A stretch of DNA of 64,000 nucleotides from Nocardioides sp. QY071 (GTDB lineage: Bacteria; Actinomycetota; Actinomycetes; Propionibacteriales; Nocardioidaceae), in the NCBI RefSeq assembly GCF_029961765.1, contig NZ_CP124681.1, positions 4,960,001 through 5,024,000 on the forward strand, given 5' to 3'. Positions 15,253 to 26,722 of the stretch are shown here, piece after piece. Under the pieces are notes generated by a model. That model was given only the letters and a program-made list of their open reading frames with translations, was not told where the DNA came from and did not search any database. The stretch's first letter is position 1. Every line of letters starts with the position of its first letter. The position numbers and the translations under genes are program-made.

Positions 15253-16563
15253 ATGAAGGTGACGATCGTGGGCGCCGGCCCGTCGGGAACGACGGCAGCG
15301 CTGCTGCTGGCCCGGACCGGTCATCAGGTGACGCTGGTCGACCGCGACCCCGGGCCGCGCGCGGACGGGACCTGGGACCGGGTCGGCGTCATGCAGTTCC
15401 GCCTGCCGCAGGGCCTGCGCGGCCCCGGCCGACTGTTCCTCGAGTCGCGTCTGCCCGACGTGCACCAGGCGCTGCTCGACACCGGGGCGGCGTACGCCGC
15501 CGTGCCGCACGGGGCACCGCCGTTCACCGCCGGCCTGCACCTGCGCCGGTCGACGATGGAGCGGGTGCTGTGGTCGTGCGCGGACCGCGAGCCCGGGATC
15601 ATGCGGCGGACCGGCCACGTCGATGCCCTGGTGCGCGCGGGCGACCGGGTCACGGGCGTCGTCGTCGACAGCGAGCTGGTGCGCTCCGACCTCGTCGTCG
15701 ACGCGGGCGGCAAGGCCGGCCACCTCGGCCATGACCTGCGCCCGCAGGCACAGGAGACGGCGGCACCGTTCGCGTACGTCGCCCGCGAGTACCGGCTGCT
15801 GCCCGGGGCCGGGCCGGGCCCGGTCGAGCCCGGCCCGGGCCTCGCGATCCCCCACGACGGCTTCATGGAGATGGTCTTCGTCCAGGACGCCGACACCTTC
15901 CAGACACTCGTCGTCCGTCGCGCCGAGGACCACGAGCTCGCCCTGCTGCGGGAGGAGGCGGCCCATGACGTCGCCTCGGCGATGCTCCCCGGCATCGCGA
16001 CGTGGACCGCTCCCGACCGCGCCGAGCCGATCGGGCCGGTGCGCGCCGGCGCCGGCCTGGTCAACCGCTTCCACCGCCAGCCGTCGTCCGCGACCGGCCT
16101 GCTCGCCATCGGCGACGCCCTGCTCGTCACCAACCCGATGGCCGCGCGCGGCCTCAGCCTCGGCATGGCGGCGGCCGGAAGGCTCGCCGACGTCGTCGAC
16201 AGCCTCCCGGACACCGAGTGGGCCGGCGCGATGGACGCGTGGGCGGAGGCCGAGCTGCTGCCCTGGTACGACGACCACTGCGCCGTCGACGCGACCATGC
16301 ATGCCCGCTGGCGCCATGAGCCCGTCGCCGCCGACGGCCCCGTCGGCTGGGACGTCATCGCCGACGCGGCGCACGACCACCCGGACTGGATGCCGGTGAT
16401 CGGTCCTTACTTCGGGATGTTCGCATTGCCGACCGTCCTCGAGCCGGTGCGCGAGCAGGTCCGCGCGCAGCTGCGCGAAGGCTGGCAGCCGCGGGTCCCC
16501 GGAGGGGTCACGCGCGACGAGCTCGCGGACGCCGTTCGGAGTGCAGTGGCGGTGCCGGCCTGA
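15253..16563 (+). CDS. FAD-dependent monooxygenase/oxidoreductase
   Basis: 436 residues. The Rossmann FAD motif GAGPSGTTAALLLARTGHQVTLVDRD is at residues about 7-35. The second FAD motif, GDALLVTNPMAARGLSLGM, is near residues 290-310. The layout is that of single-component or StyA-like class A flavin monooxygenases. No reductase gene lies next to it, so NAD(P)H use and substrate are unknown. ATG 15253 has the strong ribosome site CAGGGGG 6 bp upstream. Divergent TetR protein is the likely regulator. Confidence 0.78.
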   Translation: MKVTIVGAGPSGTTAALLLARTGHQVTLVDRDPGPRADGTWDRVGVMQFRLPQGLRGPGRLFLESRLPDVHQALLDTGAAYAAVPHGAPPFTAGLHLRRSTMERVLWSCADREPGIMRRTGHVDALVRAGDRVTGVVVDSELVRSDLVVDAGGKAGHLGHDLRPQAQETAAPFAYVAREYRLLPGAGPGPVEPGPGLAIPHDGFMEMVFVQDADTFQTLVVRRAEDHELALLREEAAHDVASAMLPGIATWTAPDRAEPIGPVRAGAGLVNRFHRQPSSATGLLAIGDALLVTNPMAARGLSLGMAAAGRLADVVDSLPDTEWAGAMDAWAEAELLPWYDDHCAVDATMHARWRHEPVAADGPVGWDVIADAAHDHPDWMPVIGPYFGMFALPTVLEPVREQVRAQLREGWQPRVPGGVTRDELADAVRSAVAVPA

Positions 16564-16572
16564 GCCTGACTC

Positions 16573-16914
16573 CTACGCGAGGTAGACCTTCCGCAGCCGG
16601 GTGCGGATCGTCCACTCGGTCCGCTCCCCCTCGTGCAGCCGCACGATGGCCCCGGGCACCAGCTCCACCTCGCTGCCGTCCTCGAAGCGCACCGTGCCCT
16701 CGCCCTCGAGTACGACGAACAACTCGTCGGCCTCGACGTCGCGGACCACACCGGTCGTGATCTCCCAGATCCCCAGCTCGACCTCCTTGAAGGTGCCGAG
16801 CTCGACGACCCCGACGCTCGGCGTACCGGACACGACGCCGTCGGCGGGCTCGTGCTCGACGGCGAGCGCGGTCGCGTCGACGAGGCGGGCGACGGGGAGG
16901 TCGGGGACGGTCAC
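16573..16914 (-). CDS. Cupin-domain protein (DUF861-like)
   Basis: 113 residues with a single cupin barrel: GIWEITTGVVRDVEADELFVVLEGEGTVRFEDGSEVELVPGAIVRLHEGERTEWTIRTRLRKVYL. The pattern matches the cupin_3 group (DUF861, related to EutQ and ureidoglycine aminohydrolase). Its GTG start overlaps the stop of the upstream FAD oxidase by 4 bp (GTGA), showing translational coupling. In other genomes such cupins accompany gamma-glutamylputrescine-oxidase-like enzymes, so a shared role in amine catabolism is likely but unproven. Confidence 0.78.
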   Translation of the reverse strand: MTVPDLPVARLVDATALAVEHEPADGVVSGTPSVGVVELGTFKEVELGIWEITTGVVRDVEADELFVVLEGEGTVRFEDGSEVELVPGAIVRLHEGERTEWTIRTRLRKVYLA

Positions 16915-18338
16915 GAGTCGAACCCCAGTCCGAGGGCGTCGAGGGTACGCAGCCAGGCGTTGCGGCGGCCGCCGCGGTGATCGGCCCGGTCGAGCGCCCA
17001 GCGCGTGGTCTGGATGCCGATCGAGGCGACCGGCTCCGGCGGGAAGGGCATCGGCATCCGGCGCACCATGTCGAGGCGGGTGCGTTCGGTGTCGAGGCCG
17101 GCGAGGCGGTCGAGCATCACCTCGGCCGCGAACCGGGACGCCCCCACCCCGAGGCCGGTGAATCCGGCGGTGTGGGCGACCCGGCCGTTCATGGCCCTTC
17201 CGTGGAAGGCGCAGAACCGCGTCGAGGTGTCGATCGCGCCGGCCCACCGGTGGCCGAAGCGCAGGCCCTCCAGCTGCGGGAAGGTGGTCAGGAAGTGCTC
17301 GGCGAGGCGGCGGTAGGTCTCCGGGCGGTGCTCGTATGACGGCCGGACCTTGCGCCCGTAGTGGTAGATCGCGTCGTACCCGCCCCACAGGATGCGGTTG
17401 TCGCGGCTGAGCCGGTAGTAGTGGAACTGGTTGGCCAGGTCGCCGACGCCCTGGCGGCCCTCCCAGCCGATCGATGCGAGCTGTTCGGCGCTCAGCGGCT
17501 CGGTCATCAAGGCGTAGTCGTAGACCGGCACGGTGTGCATGCGATAGCGCGCGAGCAGGCTCGGGAAGACGTTGGTGGCCAGCGCGACCCGACGGGCGCG
17601 GACGGTGCCGGTCGTGGTCGTCACCGTGACCGGCCCTTGCCGGCCGTCGCCGGAGATGCCCGTCGCGCGGGTGCCCTCGAAGATCTCGACCCCCAGGTCG
17701 GTGGCCACGCGGGCCAGCTCCTGCGCCAGCTTGGCCGGGTGGACCAGCGCGACGTCGGGGTCGAGCACGCCGGCGAGGTACGTCGGGCTGGCGACCAGCC
17801 TGCGCAGCGCGTCCGCCTCGATGACCTCCGCACCGCTGGCCCGCAGGTCCTCGACCTGGTGCGGCTCGGTCGCCACGTCCAGCTCGCCGGTGCGCTCGTA
17901 GTCGCAGTCCATGGCGTACTCGCCGACGGTGGCCTCGATGGCGTCCAGGTTGGCGATCCCGAGCCGCTCCAGCTCGTCGTACTGACCGGGCCAGCGGGAC
18001 CGGCCGTTCTCCTCGCCGTGGGTGATGCTCGCGGCACAGAAGCCGCCGTTGCGGCCCGACGCCGCCCAGCCGATCCGGGCGGCCTCGAGGAGAACGACCC
18101 GACGGCCGGGCTCGCGCTGCTTGGCGACCACGGCCGTCCAGAGGCCGGTGTAGCCGCCGCCGACCACCAGCAGGTCGGTGTCGATCGCGCTCCTCAGCTG
18201 CGGATGGTCGGCTCGGCCGGGCAGGTCCTCGATCCAGAAGCAGGCGTCGCGCACGCCGGCGAGCGCGTGGTCGACGGCGGCGGCGTCGACGGCGGTGCGC
18301 GAGAAGACGGTCCCGGGGCGGGAGGAACGGATGGGCAT
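16911..18338 (-). CDS. FAD-dependent amine oxidase, DAO family (PuuB-like)
   Basis: 475 residues. The Rossmann motif VVGGGYTGLWTAVVAKQ is at about residues 57-73 and GRNGGFC follows, both typical of the DAO family that includes gamma-glutamylputrescine oxidase. The C-terminal FAD-contacting segment AHTAGFTGLGVGASRFAAEV is complete. Oxidative deamination of a polyamine conjugate or secondary amine is the likely reaction. It forms a two-gene operon with the cupin and is divergent from a LacI regulator, whose candidate operator lies in the 48-bp gap. Confidence 0.83.
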   Translation of the reverse strand: MPIRSSRPGTVFSRTAVDAAAVDHALAGVRDACFWIEDLPGRADHPQLRSAIDTDLLVVGGGYTGLWTAVVAKQREPGRRVVLLEAARIGWAASGRNGGFCAASITHGEENGRSRWPGQYDELERLGIANLDAIEATVGEYAMDCDYERTGELDVATEPHQVEDLRASGAEVIEADALRRLVASPTYLAGVLDPDVALVHPAKLAQELARVATDLGVEIFEGTRATGISGDGRQGPVTVTTTTGTVRARRVALATNVFPSLLARYRMHTVPVYDYALMTEPLSAEQLASIGWEGRQGVGDLANQFHYYRLSRDNRILWGGYDAIYHYGRKVRPSYEHRPETYRRLAEHFLTTFPQLEGLRFGHRWAGAIDTSTRFCAFHGRAMNGRVAHTAGFTGLGVGASRFAAEVMLDRLAGLDTERTRLDMVRRMPMPFPPEPVASIGIQTTRWALDRADHRGGRRNAWLRTLDALGLGFDS

Positions 18339-18352
18339 GGGCAGTACCGTGG

Positions 18353-18372
18353 GTGATTAATCCATTAACCAC
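18353..18372 (+). promoter_or_regulatory. LacI-type operator between the FAD oxidase and lacI genes
   Basis: GTGATTAATCCATTAACCAC is a 20-bp palindrome with one mismatched pair. It fills most of the 48-bp space between the divergent starts at 18338 and 18387. Size and symmetry fit a LacI-family operator, although the centre is not the usual CG step. One site could control both directions. Confidence 0.7.
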
Positions 18373-18386
18373 AAGGGGTTCCGCAG

Positions 18387-19397
18387 ATGAGGCCGACCGC
18401 CCTCGACGTCGCCCGCGCCGCCGGGGTGTCCGTGGCGACGGTGTCCAACGCCCTCAACGACACCGGCCGCGCCTCGGCCGCGACCCGGACCCGGGTGCGC
18501 GAGGTGGCCGCGTCGATGGGCTACCGGCCCAATGCCGCTGGCCGCACCCTGCGCACGGGCCGCACCGGCGTCCTGGCCCTGGCGGTCACCACCTTCGGCG
18601 AGCAGACCTGGAACTTCGCCGAGGTCGCCTATTACGCCCAGATGGTCGCCGCCGCCACGTCCGCGGCGCACGCCCACGGCTACGCCCTCACCGTGCTGCC
18701 CGCCAGCCTCGACGTCGACGGCTGGCACGCGGTGGCGGCCGACGGCGTGGTCCTGCTCGACTCCCCTGAGGGCGACCCCGCGGCCGAGGTGCTGCGTGCC
18801 CGCGGCATCCCAATCGCCTTCGACGGCCAGCCCCACCAGCTCGGCCCCCGCGACTCCTGGGTCGACAACGACCACGCCGCGACCATGGCGAAGGTGCTCG
18901 GCCACCTGCGCGAGCAGGGCGCCCGGCGGATCGCGCTGCTCGCGCAGAACACCTCCGACCACTACACGCGCGACTGCGTGGCGGCGTACCGCGCCCAGGT
19001 GCGCACGCCGCGGATCGCCCTGCTCGACAGCACCGACCCGGTCGGTCGCGCCGAGGCCGAGCGCCTGCTCCGCGAGGGCGCCGACGCGGTCTACGGGCTG
19101 CTCGACGACAGCGGACGCGGCGTCCTCGCCGCCGCCGACGCCCTCGGGCTCCGGGTGCCCGACGACGTGCTCGTCGTCACCGCGAGCGAGGACCCGACGT
19201 ACGCCTCCACGTCGCCGCCCATCAGCACCGTCTCCCTGCGCCCCGCCGAGACGATCACCGCCGCGGTCGACGCACTGGCCGCGACGCTGGCCGGCGCCCC
19301 TCCCACGGTCCGCGCCGACCTCGCGACCGACCTGGTGGTCCGGGCGTCCTCGACGCGACGGCCCTCAGCCGGTCGCGGTGGGCGACTCAGGTCGTGA
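18387..19397 (+). CDS. LacI-family transcriptional regulator
   Basis: 336 residues. The helix-turn-helix (TALDVARAAGVSVATVSNALNDTGRAS) is followed by the hinge (RPNAAGRTLRTGRTG) and a periplasmic-binding-protein-like ligand domain ending near VRASSTRRP. It is most likely a repressor of the divergent FAD oxidase-cupin operon through the palindrome at 18353-18372. The last 33 bp overlap the 3' end of the convergent glutamate-synthase-like gene. Confidence 0.88.
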   Translation: MRPTALDVARAAGVSVATVSNALNDTGRASAATRTRVREVAASMGYRPNAAGRTLRTGRTGVLALAVTTFGEQTWNFAEVAYYAQMVAAATSAAHAHGYALTVLPASLDVDGWHAVAADGVVLLDSPEGDPAAEVLRARGIPIAFDGQPHQLGPRDSWVDNDHAATMAKVLGHLREQGARRIALLAQNTSDHYTRDCVAAYRAQVRTPRIALLDSTDPVGRAEAERLLREGADAVYGLLDDSGRGVLAAADALGLRVPDDVLVVTASEDPTYASTSPPISTVSLRPAETITAAVDALAATLAGAPPTVRADLATDLVVRASSTRRPSAGRGGRLRS

Positions 19398-20945
19398 GCC
19401 CCCGCTCGGCGCGCCGGCCATGAGCGCGGTGATCGCCGCCCGGTCCCGCTCGGAGACGCCACCCCAGCCCGGCTCGTAGCCGACCAGCTCGCGCAAGGAG
19501 AGGGTCTCGCGCTGCGCGAACAGGATCTCGATGTCACCGGCGTCGATGAGGCCCGGGTGCACGACCCCGCACGTCTCGCTGACCTTCAGCAGGTCGCGAC
19601 GCAGCGTCTTCACGTAGTTGGCGTACCGAACCGACTTGAGGGCGGGGTCGAGGCCGTGGGCCAGCCAACGGTTCTGCGTCGCCACCCCGGTGGGACAGGT
19701 GTCGGTGTGGCACTTCTGTGCCTGGATGCAGCCGATCGACAGCATCGCCTCCCGCCCGACGTTGACCATGTCGCACCCGAGCGCGAGAGCGACGACGGCG
19801 TTGTCGGGAAGGCCCAGCTTGCCCGACCCGACGAAGGTCACGTCGTCGGCGAGACCGGCACGCGCGAACGCGGCGTACACCCGCGGGAAGCCGAAGCGGA
19901 ACGGCAGCGACACCGAGTCGCTGAAGATCATCGGCGCGGCGCCGGTGCCGCCCTCGCCGCCGTCGACGGTCACGAAGTCGACTCCCCTGCCGGTGCTGCC
20001 CATCTGGGCGACGAGGTCCTCCCAGAAGTCCATCACTCCGACCGCTGCCTTGATGCCGACCGGGAGCCCCGTCTCGGCGGCGATCAGCTCGACCCAGTCC
20101 AGCAGGCTGTCGACGTCGGAGAACTCGGCGTGCCGCGAGGGGCTCACGCAGTCCTTGCCCTGTTCGATCCCGCGGATCTCCGCGATCTCCGCCGTCACCT
20201 TCGCCCCGGGCAGGAGGCCGCCGAGTCCGGGCTTCGCTCCCTGGCTGAGCTTGACCTCGATCGCCCGTACGGGCGCACCGGCCACGACGTCCTTGAGCCG
20301 CTGCAGGTCGAAACGGCCGCGGCTGTCGCGACAGCCGAAGTAGCCGGTGCCGATCTGCAGCACGAGCTCACCGCCGTTGCGGTGGTACAGCGACAGCCCG
20401 CCCTCCCCGGTGTTGTGCAGACAGTCGGCCAGGGCCGCGCCGCGGTTGAGGGCCTCGATGGCGGTGTGCGACAGCGAGCCGAAGCTCATCGCCGAGATGT
20501 TGACCAGCGACTCCGGCCGGAAGGCGGCCGGACGCCCGCGGGCCGCGCCGAGCACCTTCGCCGACGGCAGCGGTGTCTCCTCTCCCGCGTGGGTGTGGGA
20601 GGGCGGCGCCATGTCGCCGAAGGTGCGGTGCTTGATGATCGTGTAGCCCTCGGTGTGCTCGACGTCGTTGTCGGTGCCGAAGCCGAAGTAGTTGTTCTCC
20701 AGCTTCGACGAGGCGTAGATCCAGCGCCGTTGGTCGCGGGAGAACGGTCGCTCCTCGTCGTTGCCCGCGACGACGTACTGCCGCAGCTCAGGACCGATCG
20801 CCTCCAGCAGGTAGCGCGCGTGGCCGAGAACCGGGAAGTTGCGCAGCAGCGCGTGCTTGCGCTGCCTGAGGTCACGAGCCGCCACCCCAGCCACCCCGGC
20901 GACCACCGCGGCCGGGATCGCCCATCCGCTGGCCTTCATGGGCAT
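19365..20945 (-). CDS. FMN-binding glutamate synthase family protein
   Basis: 526 residues. One N-terminal hydrophobic segment (WAIPAAVVAGVAGVAA) may anchor it in the membrane. The rest matches the FMN-binding synthase domain of glutamate synthase large subunit (NISAMSFGSLSHTAIEALNRGA, GEGGLSLYH, EVKLSQGAKPGLGG, VDGGEGGTGAAP), including the cysteines of the 3Fe-4S cluster (CIQAQKCHTDTC). The amidotransferase and GXGXG domains of GltB are absent. Such stand-alone homologues are common, and their reaction is not settled. An in-frame ATG at 20939 is an alternative start. Confidence 0.85.
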   Translation of the reverse strand: MPMKASGWAIPAAVVAGVAGVAARDLRQRKHALLRNFPVLGHARYLLEAIGPELRQYVVAGNDEERPFSRDQRRWIYASSKLENNYFGFGTDNDVEHTEGYTIIKHRTFGDMAPPSHTHAGEETPLPSAKVLGAARGRPAAFRPESLVNISAMSFGSLSHTAIEALNRGAALADCLHNTGEGGLSLYHRNGGELVLQIGTGYFGCRDSRGRFDLQRLKDVVAGAPVRAIEVKLSQGAKPGLGGLLPGAKVTAEIAEIRGIEQGKDCVSPSRHAEFSDVDSLLDWVELIAAETGLPVGIKAAVGVMDFWEDLVAQMGSTGRGVDFVTVDGGEGGTGAAPMIFSDSVSLPFRFGFPRVYAAFARAGLADDVTFVGSGKLGLPDNAVVALALGCDMVNVGREAMLSIGCIQAQKCHTDTCPTGVATQNRWLAHGLDPALKSVRYANYVKTLRRDLLKVSETCGVVHPGLIDAGDIEILFAQRETLSLRELVGYEPGWGGVSERDRAAITALMAGAPSGGSRPESPTATG

Positions 20946-20992
20946 GCGCTACCCGGGACGGAGCCTGCCAGCCTCTGCGGCAGAATCCAGGC

Positions 20993-21649
20993 GTGCAGCT
21001 GCGCCACGTCACCGGCTCGATCGCGGACTTCCACGCCCGGGTGATCCCGGACGACCTCGCCGAGGCGGAGGTGTGGTCCTTCGAGCCCTCCGCCCCGGCA
21101 CTGGTCCTCGGCAGCGCCCAGGACCACACGACCGCCTCGGCGGAGGCGACGGCCGCCGCTCACATCGACGTCGTACGACGACGCAGCGGCGGCGGCGCGG
21201 TCCACGTCGACCCTGCGCGGTCGGTGTGGGTCGACGTCGTGGTGCCGCGCCACGACGAGCGGTGGAGCGACGACGTGCGGGAGTCGGTGTACTGGCTCGG
21301 CGAGGCGTGGCAGCGGGCGCTGGCGCGCCTGGGGATCGACTCCGAGCTGTACCGCGGCGGGCTCGAGCAGACGCCGTGGGGTCGGCTGGTCTGCTTCGCG
21401 GCGCTCGGCCCGGGCGAGGTGCTCGTCGGCGGCCGCAAGCTGGTCGGCATCTCCCAGCGCCGCACCAAGGCCGGAGCGCGGTTCCAGTGCATCGCCTACG
21501 ACCGCTGGGACCCGTACGACGTCCTCGACCTGCTCGACCTGACGACTCCCGACCGGGCGGCCGCCGGCGCGGACCTGGTCGACCGGGCCACCGGGGTGGG
21601 CGACCGCCTGGCCGAGCTGCGCGCCGCGATCCTGAACGAGCTCACCTGA
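20993..21649 (+). CDS. Lipoate-protein ligase A-like protein
   Basis: 218 residues, GTG start. It shows the biotinyl/lipoyl transferase fold motifs RRRSGGGAVHVDPARSVWVDVVV and the catalytic lysine in GGRKLVGISQRRTKAG. The length is short for LplA and nearer to the stand-alone catalytic domains that transfer a lipoyl or octanoyl group. Its position just before the pyruvate dehydrogenase genes fits lipoylation of the E2 lysine, although only neighbourhood supports this. Confidence 0.75.
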   Translation: MQLRHVTGSIADFHARVIPDDLAEAEVWSFEPSAPALVLGSAQDHTTASAEATAAAHIDVVRRRSGGGAVHVDPARSVWVDVVVPRHDERWSDDVRESVYWLGEAWQRALARLGIDSELYRGGLEQTPWGRLVCFAALGPGEVLVGGRKLVGISQRRTKAGARFQCIAYDRWDPYDVLDLLDLTTPDRAAAGADLVDRATGVGDRLAELRAAILNELT

Positions 21650-21658
21650 GGTCGGGCC

Positions 21659-21738
21659 GGGTTCTCTCGGCGCCCCATACGAATTGGCTGCGAACTCGCG
21701 CGGCACGCGACCAGAACGTAGGGGGCGCCGGAGAACCC
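21659..21738 (+). promoter_or_regulatory. Long inverted repeat between the lipoate ligase and lysR genes
   Basis: GGGTTCTC-T-CGGCGCCCC at 21659-21676 pairs with GGGGCGCCGGAGAACCC at 21722-21738. This gives 17 bp of perfect complementarity with one bulged T. The spacer is 45 bp. It starts 10 bp after the lipoate-ligase stop. It could end transcription, form a long leader hairpin for lysR or be a small palindromic insertion; there is no U-tract, so a simple terminator is not clear. Confidence 0.55.
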
Positions 21739-21760
21739 GACACCGTGGACCTGGCCGGCA

Positions 21761-21785
21761 AACCCATGCGCTGAGAACATGGGTT
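21761..21785 (+). promoter_or_regulatory. Hairpin immediately before the lysR start codon
   Basis: AACCCATG (21761-21768) and CATGGGTT (21778-21785) are perfect complements around a 9-base loop. The right arm ends one base before the ATG at 21787, and no clear Shine-Dalgarno sequence is left outside it. It may control translation of lysR or be a LysR-type autoregulatory site. Confidence 0.5.
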
Positions 21786-21786
21786 C

Positions 21787-22683
21787 ATGGAGCTGGACAC
21801 CATCCGCGCATTCCTTGCCGTGGCCGACGGCAGCACCGTGACCGAGACGGCCGAGCAGGTGCACCGCACCCAGCCCGCCGTGTCCCGCGCACTGGCCCGG
21901 CTCGAGCGCGAGGTGGGCACGCCGCTGTTCCAGCGGGTCGGGCGCGGCCTGGTGCTGACGCCGGCCGGCCGAGAGCTGGCCCTCCATGCGCGGGAGACGA
22001 TCGAGTCCTACGAGCGCGGGGTGCGCTCGGTGCAGGACATCACCGCGCCGGACGGGGGCTTCGTGCCCGTCGCCTTCCTGCACACGCTCGGCACCTGGCT
22101 GGTGCCCGAGCTGATCCGCGAGTTCCGCGCCAAGCGGCCCCAGGTGCGCTTCGACCTGCGCCAGCACGGCGACGAGGGGCTGATCGACGACCTGCTCGGC
22201 GGCGCGGTCGACCTCGCCATCACCGGCGACCGGCCGGGCCTGCCCCAGCTGGAGAGCCGGCGGCTGTTCCTCGAGCCGCTGCGGCTCGTCGTACCGCCGG
22301 ACCACTGGCTCGCCCGTCGCCGTACGGCTCGCCTCGAGGACGTCCGGGACGAGCAGTTCATCGTGCTCAAGCCCGGCTTCAGCCTGCGCACGGTCACCGA
22401 GGACCTGTGCGCCGAGGTCGGCTTCGCACCGCGGATCGGGTTCGAGGGCGAGGAGGTCGAGACCCTGCGCGGCCTGGTCTCGGCGGGCCTCGGTGTCGCG
22501 CTGCTGCCCGAGCCGCGCGGTGGCGCGTCCCCGGCCGCACCCTCGATCCGGGTCAAGGACGTGCGCGCCTCGCGCGAGATCGGGCTGGCCTGGGTCCGCG
22601 ACCGGAGCCTGCCGCCGGCGTCCGCGCACTTCCGCGAGCACGTGCTTCGGACGAGCCGGAAGATCCATGTTGCTGATGCATAG
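21787..22683 (+). CDS. LysR-family transcriptional regulator
   Basis: 298 residues. The N-terminal winged helix-turn-helix (MELDTIRAFLAVADGSTVTETAEQVHRTQPAVSRALARLEREVGTPLFQR) is followed by a periplasmic-binding-type effector domain. It lies 84 bp upstream of the aceE start in the same direction, an unusual position for a LysR protein that controls its neighbour, but regulation of pyruvate dehydrogenase or of the preceding ligase gene is possible. The effector is unknown. Confidence 0.87.
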   Translation: MELDTIRAFLAVADGSTVTETAEQVHRTQPAVSRALARLEREVGTPLFQRVGRGLVLTPAGRELALHARETIESYERGVRSVQDITAPDGGFVPVAFLHTLGTWLVPELIREFRAKRPQVRFDLRQHGDEGLIDDLLGGAVDLAITGDRPGLPQLESRRLFLEPLRLVVPPDHWLARRRTARLEDVRDEQFIVLKPGFSLRTVTEDLCAEVGFAPRIGFEGEEVETLRGLVSAGLGVALLPEPRGGASPAAPSIRVKDVRASREIGLAWVRDRSLPPASAHFREHVLRTSRKIHVADA

Positions 22684-22767
22684 ATCAACCGAAAACTAGG
22701 CATTGGACGCATTCCAGCCGGGATCAGAGGATGGTGACGGCCATCACCACCGACCCGAGGACCTCCG

Positions 22768-25413
<2,646 letters not shown>

Positions 25414-25424
25414 GGACAGCAGAA

Positions 25425-26705
25425 GTGGACAACCGCACCGACATTCGCGTTCCCGACATCGGCGACTTCTCCGACGTACCCGTCATCGAGGTGCTCGTCG
25501 CTCCCGGCGCCGTCGTGCGCGCCGAGGACCCGCTCATCACCCTGGAGACCGACAAGGCCACCATGGAGGTGCCCTCCCCCGTCGACGGCACCATCGTGTC
25601 GGTCTCGGTGAAGGTGGGCGACACGGTCAGCCAGGGCACCGTGATCGCGGTCGCGGAGATGGCTGTCGCGGAGGCCGCGCCTGCCGCTCCGGAGGTCGAG
25701 GAGGTTGCGCAGCAACCGTCACGAGACCCCGGAACCTCCGCCGACGGTCCCAGCACCACCTCACCGGGTCTCGTGACGGGCGCTAGCGCGCCCTCCTCGA
25801 CCTCCGAGGACGGCCTGCGGGCCACGCCGCTGGTACGACGCCTCGCCCGCGAGCTCGACGTCGACCTCACCACGGTGAGCGGCAGCGGCCCGAAGGGCCG
25901 GGTCACCAAGCAGGACCTGCTCACCCACTACGACCGCGCCGTCGCACCCGCGGCCGGCGGATCCCCCGCAGGTGCGGGGATCCCGGCCGTCCCCGAGGTC
26001 GACTTCTCGAAGTTCGGCCCGGTCCGCCGCGTCCCCCTCTCTCGGATCAAGAAGATCTCCGGCCCGCACCTGCAGCGGTCCTGGCTCAACGTCCCCCACG
26101 TCACGCACTCCGACGAGGCCGACATCACCGACCTCGACGCCTACCGCCGCGAGCTCGACGAGGCCGCGAAGGCCGACGGCTACCGGGTCACCCTGCTCAG
26201 CTTCCTGCTCAAGGCCGCGGCCGCGACGCTGCGGAAGTACCCCGAGGTCAACAGCTCGCTGTCCGGCGAGGAGCTCGTGCTCAAGGACTACGTGCACGTC
26301 GGCGTCGCCGTCGACACCCCCGACGGCCTGGTCGTCCCGGTCGTGCGCGACGTCGACCGCAAGGGCATCCTCGAGATCAGCCGCGACCTCGCCGACCTCT
26401 CGTCCCGGGCGCGCGACGGCAAGCTGACCGCGACCGACATGCAGGGCGCGACGTTCACGATCAGCAGCCTCGGGGGCATCGGCGGCACCGCGTTCACGCC
26501 GATCGTCAACGCACCCGAGGTGGCCATCCTCGGCGTCGTACGCTCGAAGATGGCACCGGTCTGGGACGGCGAGACCTTCGTCCCCCGGCTGATGCTCCCG
26601 CTGTGCCTCTCCTATGACCACCGGGTGATCGACGGCGCGCTGGCTGCCCGGTTCACCGCGCACCTCGCCCACCTGGCCGCCGACGTACGCCGCCTCTCGC
26701 TCTAG
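25425..26705 (+). CDS. aceF: Dihydrolipoamide acetyltransferase, E2 of pyruvate dehydrogenase
   Basis: 426 residues. One lipoyl domain occupies residues 5-80 with the lipoyl lysine K44 in ETDKATMEV. A peripheral-subunit-binding domain follows at about 128-162 (ATPLVRRLARELDVDLTTVSGSGPKGRVTKQDL). The catalytic domain ends with SYDHRVIDGALAARF, which contains the His and Asp of the active site. Residues 90-126, the linker between the first two domains, are encoded by two inverted copies of a dispersed palindromic repeat (25694-25802). GTG 25425 is preferred because GAGGA lies 8 bp before it; a GTG at 25410 overlapping the aceE stop is possible. Confidence 0.93.
   Translation: MDNRTDIRVPDIGDFSDVPVIEVLVAPGAVVRAEDPLITLETDKATMEVPSPVDGTIVSVSVKVGDTVSQGTVIAVAEMAVAEAAPAAPEVEEVAQQPSRDPGTSADGPSTTSPGLVTGASAPSSTSEDGLRATPLVRRLARELDVDLTTVSGSGPKGRVTKQDLLTHYDRAVAPAAGGSPAGAGIPAVPEVDFSKFGPVRRVPLSRIKKISGPHLQRSWLNVPHVTHSDEADITDLDAYRRELDEAAKADGYRVTLLSFLLKAAAATLRKYPEVNSSLSGEELVLKDYVHVGVAVDTPDGLVVPVVRDVDRKGILEISRDLADLSSRARDGKLTATDMQGATFTISSLGGIGGTAFTPIVNAPEVAILGVVRSKMAPVWDGETFVPRLMLPLCLSYDHRVIDGALAARFTAHLAHLAADVRRLSL
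25694..25802 (+). repeat. Inverted pair of a dispersed palindromic repeat inside the E2 linker
   Basis: Copy 1 (25694-25732) and copy 2 (25766-25802, opposite strand) both read GGTCGAGGAGG, then a short hairpin, then CCGTCACGAGACCC. The hairpin stems differ but stay paired: GGTTGC/GCAACC with loop GCA in copy 1, and GGGCGC/GCGCCC with loop GCTA in copy 2. A third copy, identical over 39 bp to copy 1, is at 42032-42070. The reading frame stays open through both copies. Confidence 0.85.
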
Positions 26706-26722
26706 ATCCCGCAGGAGTCCCG

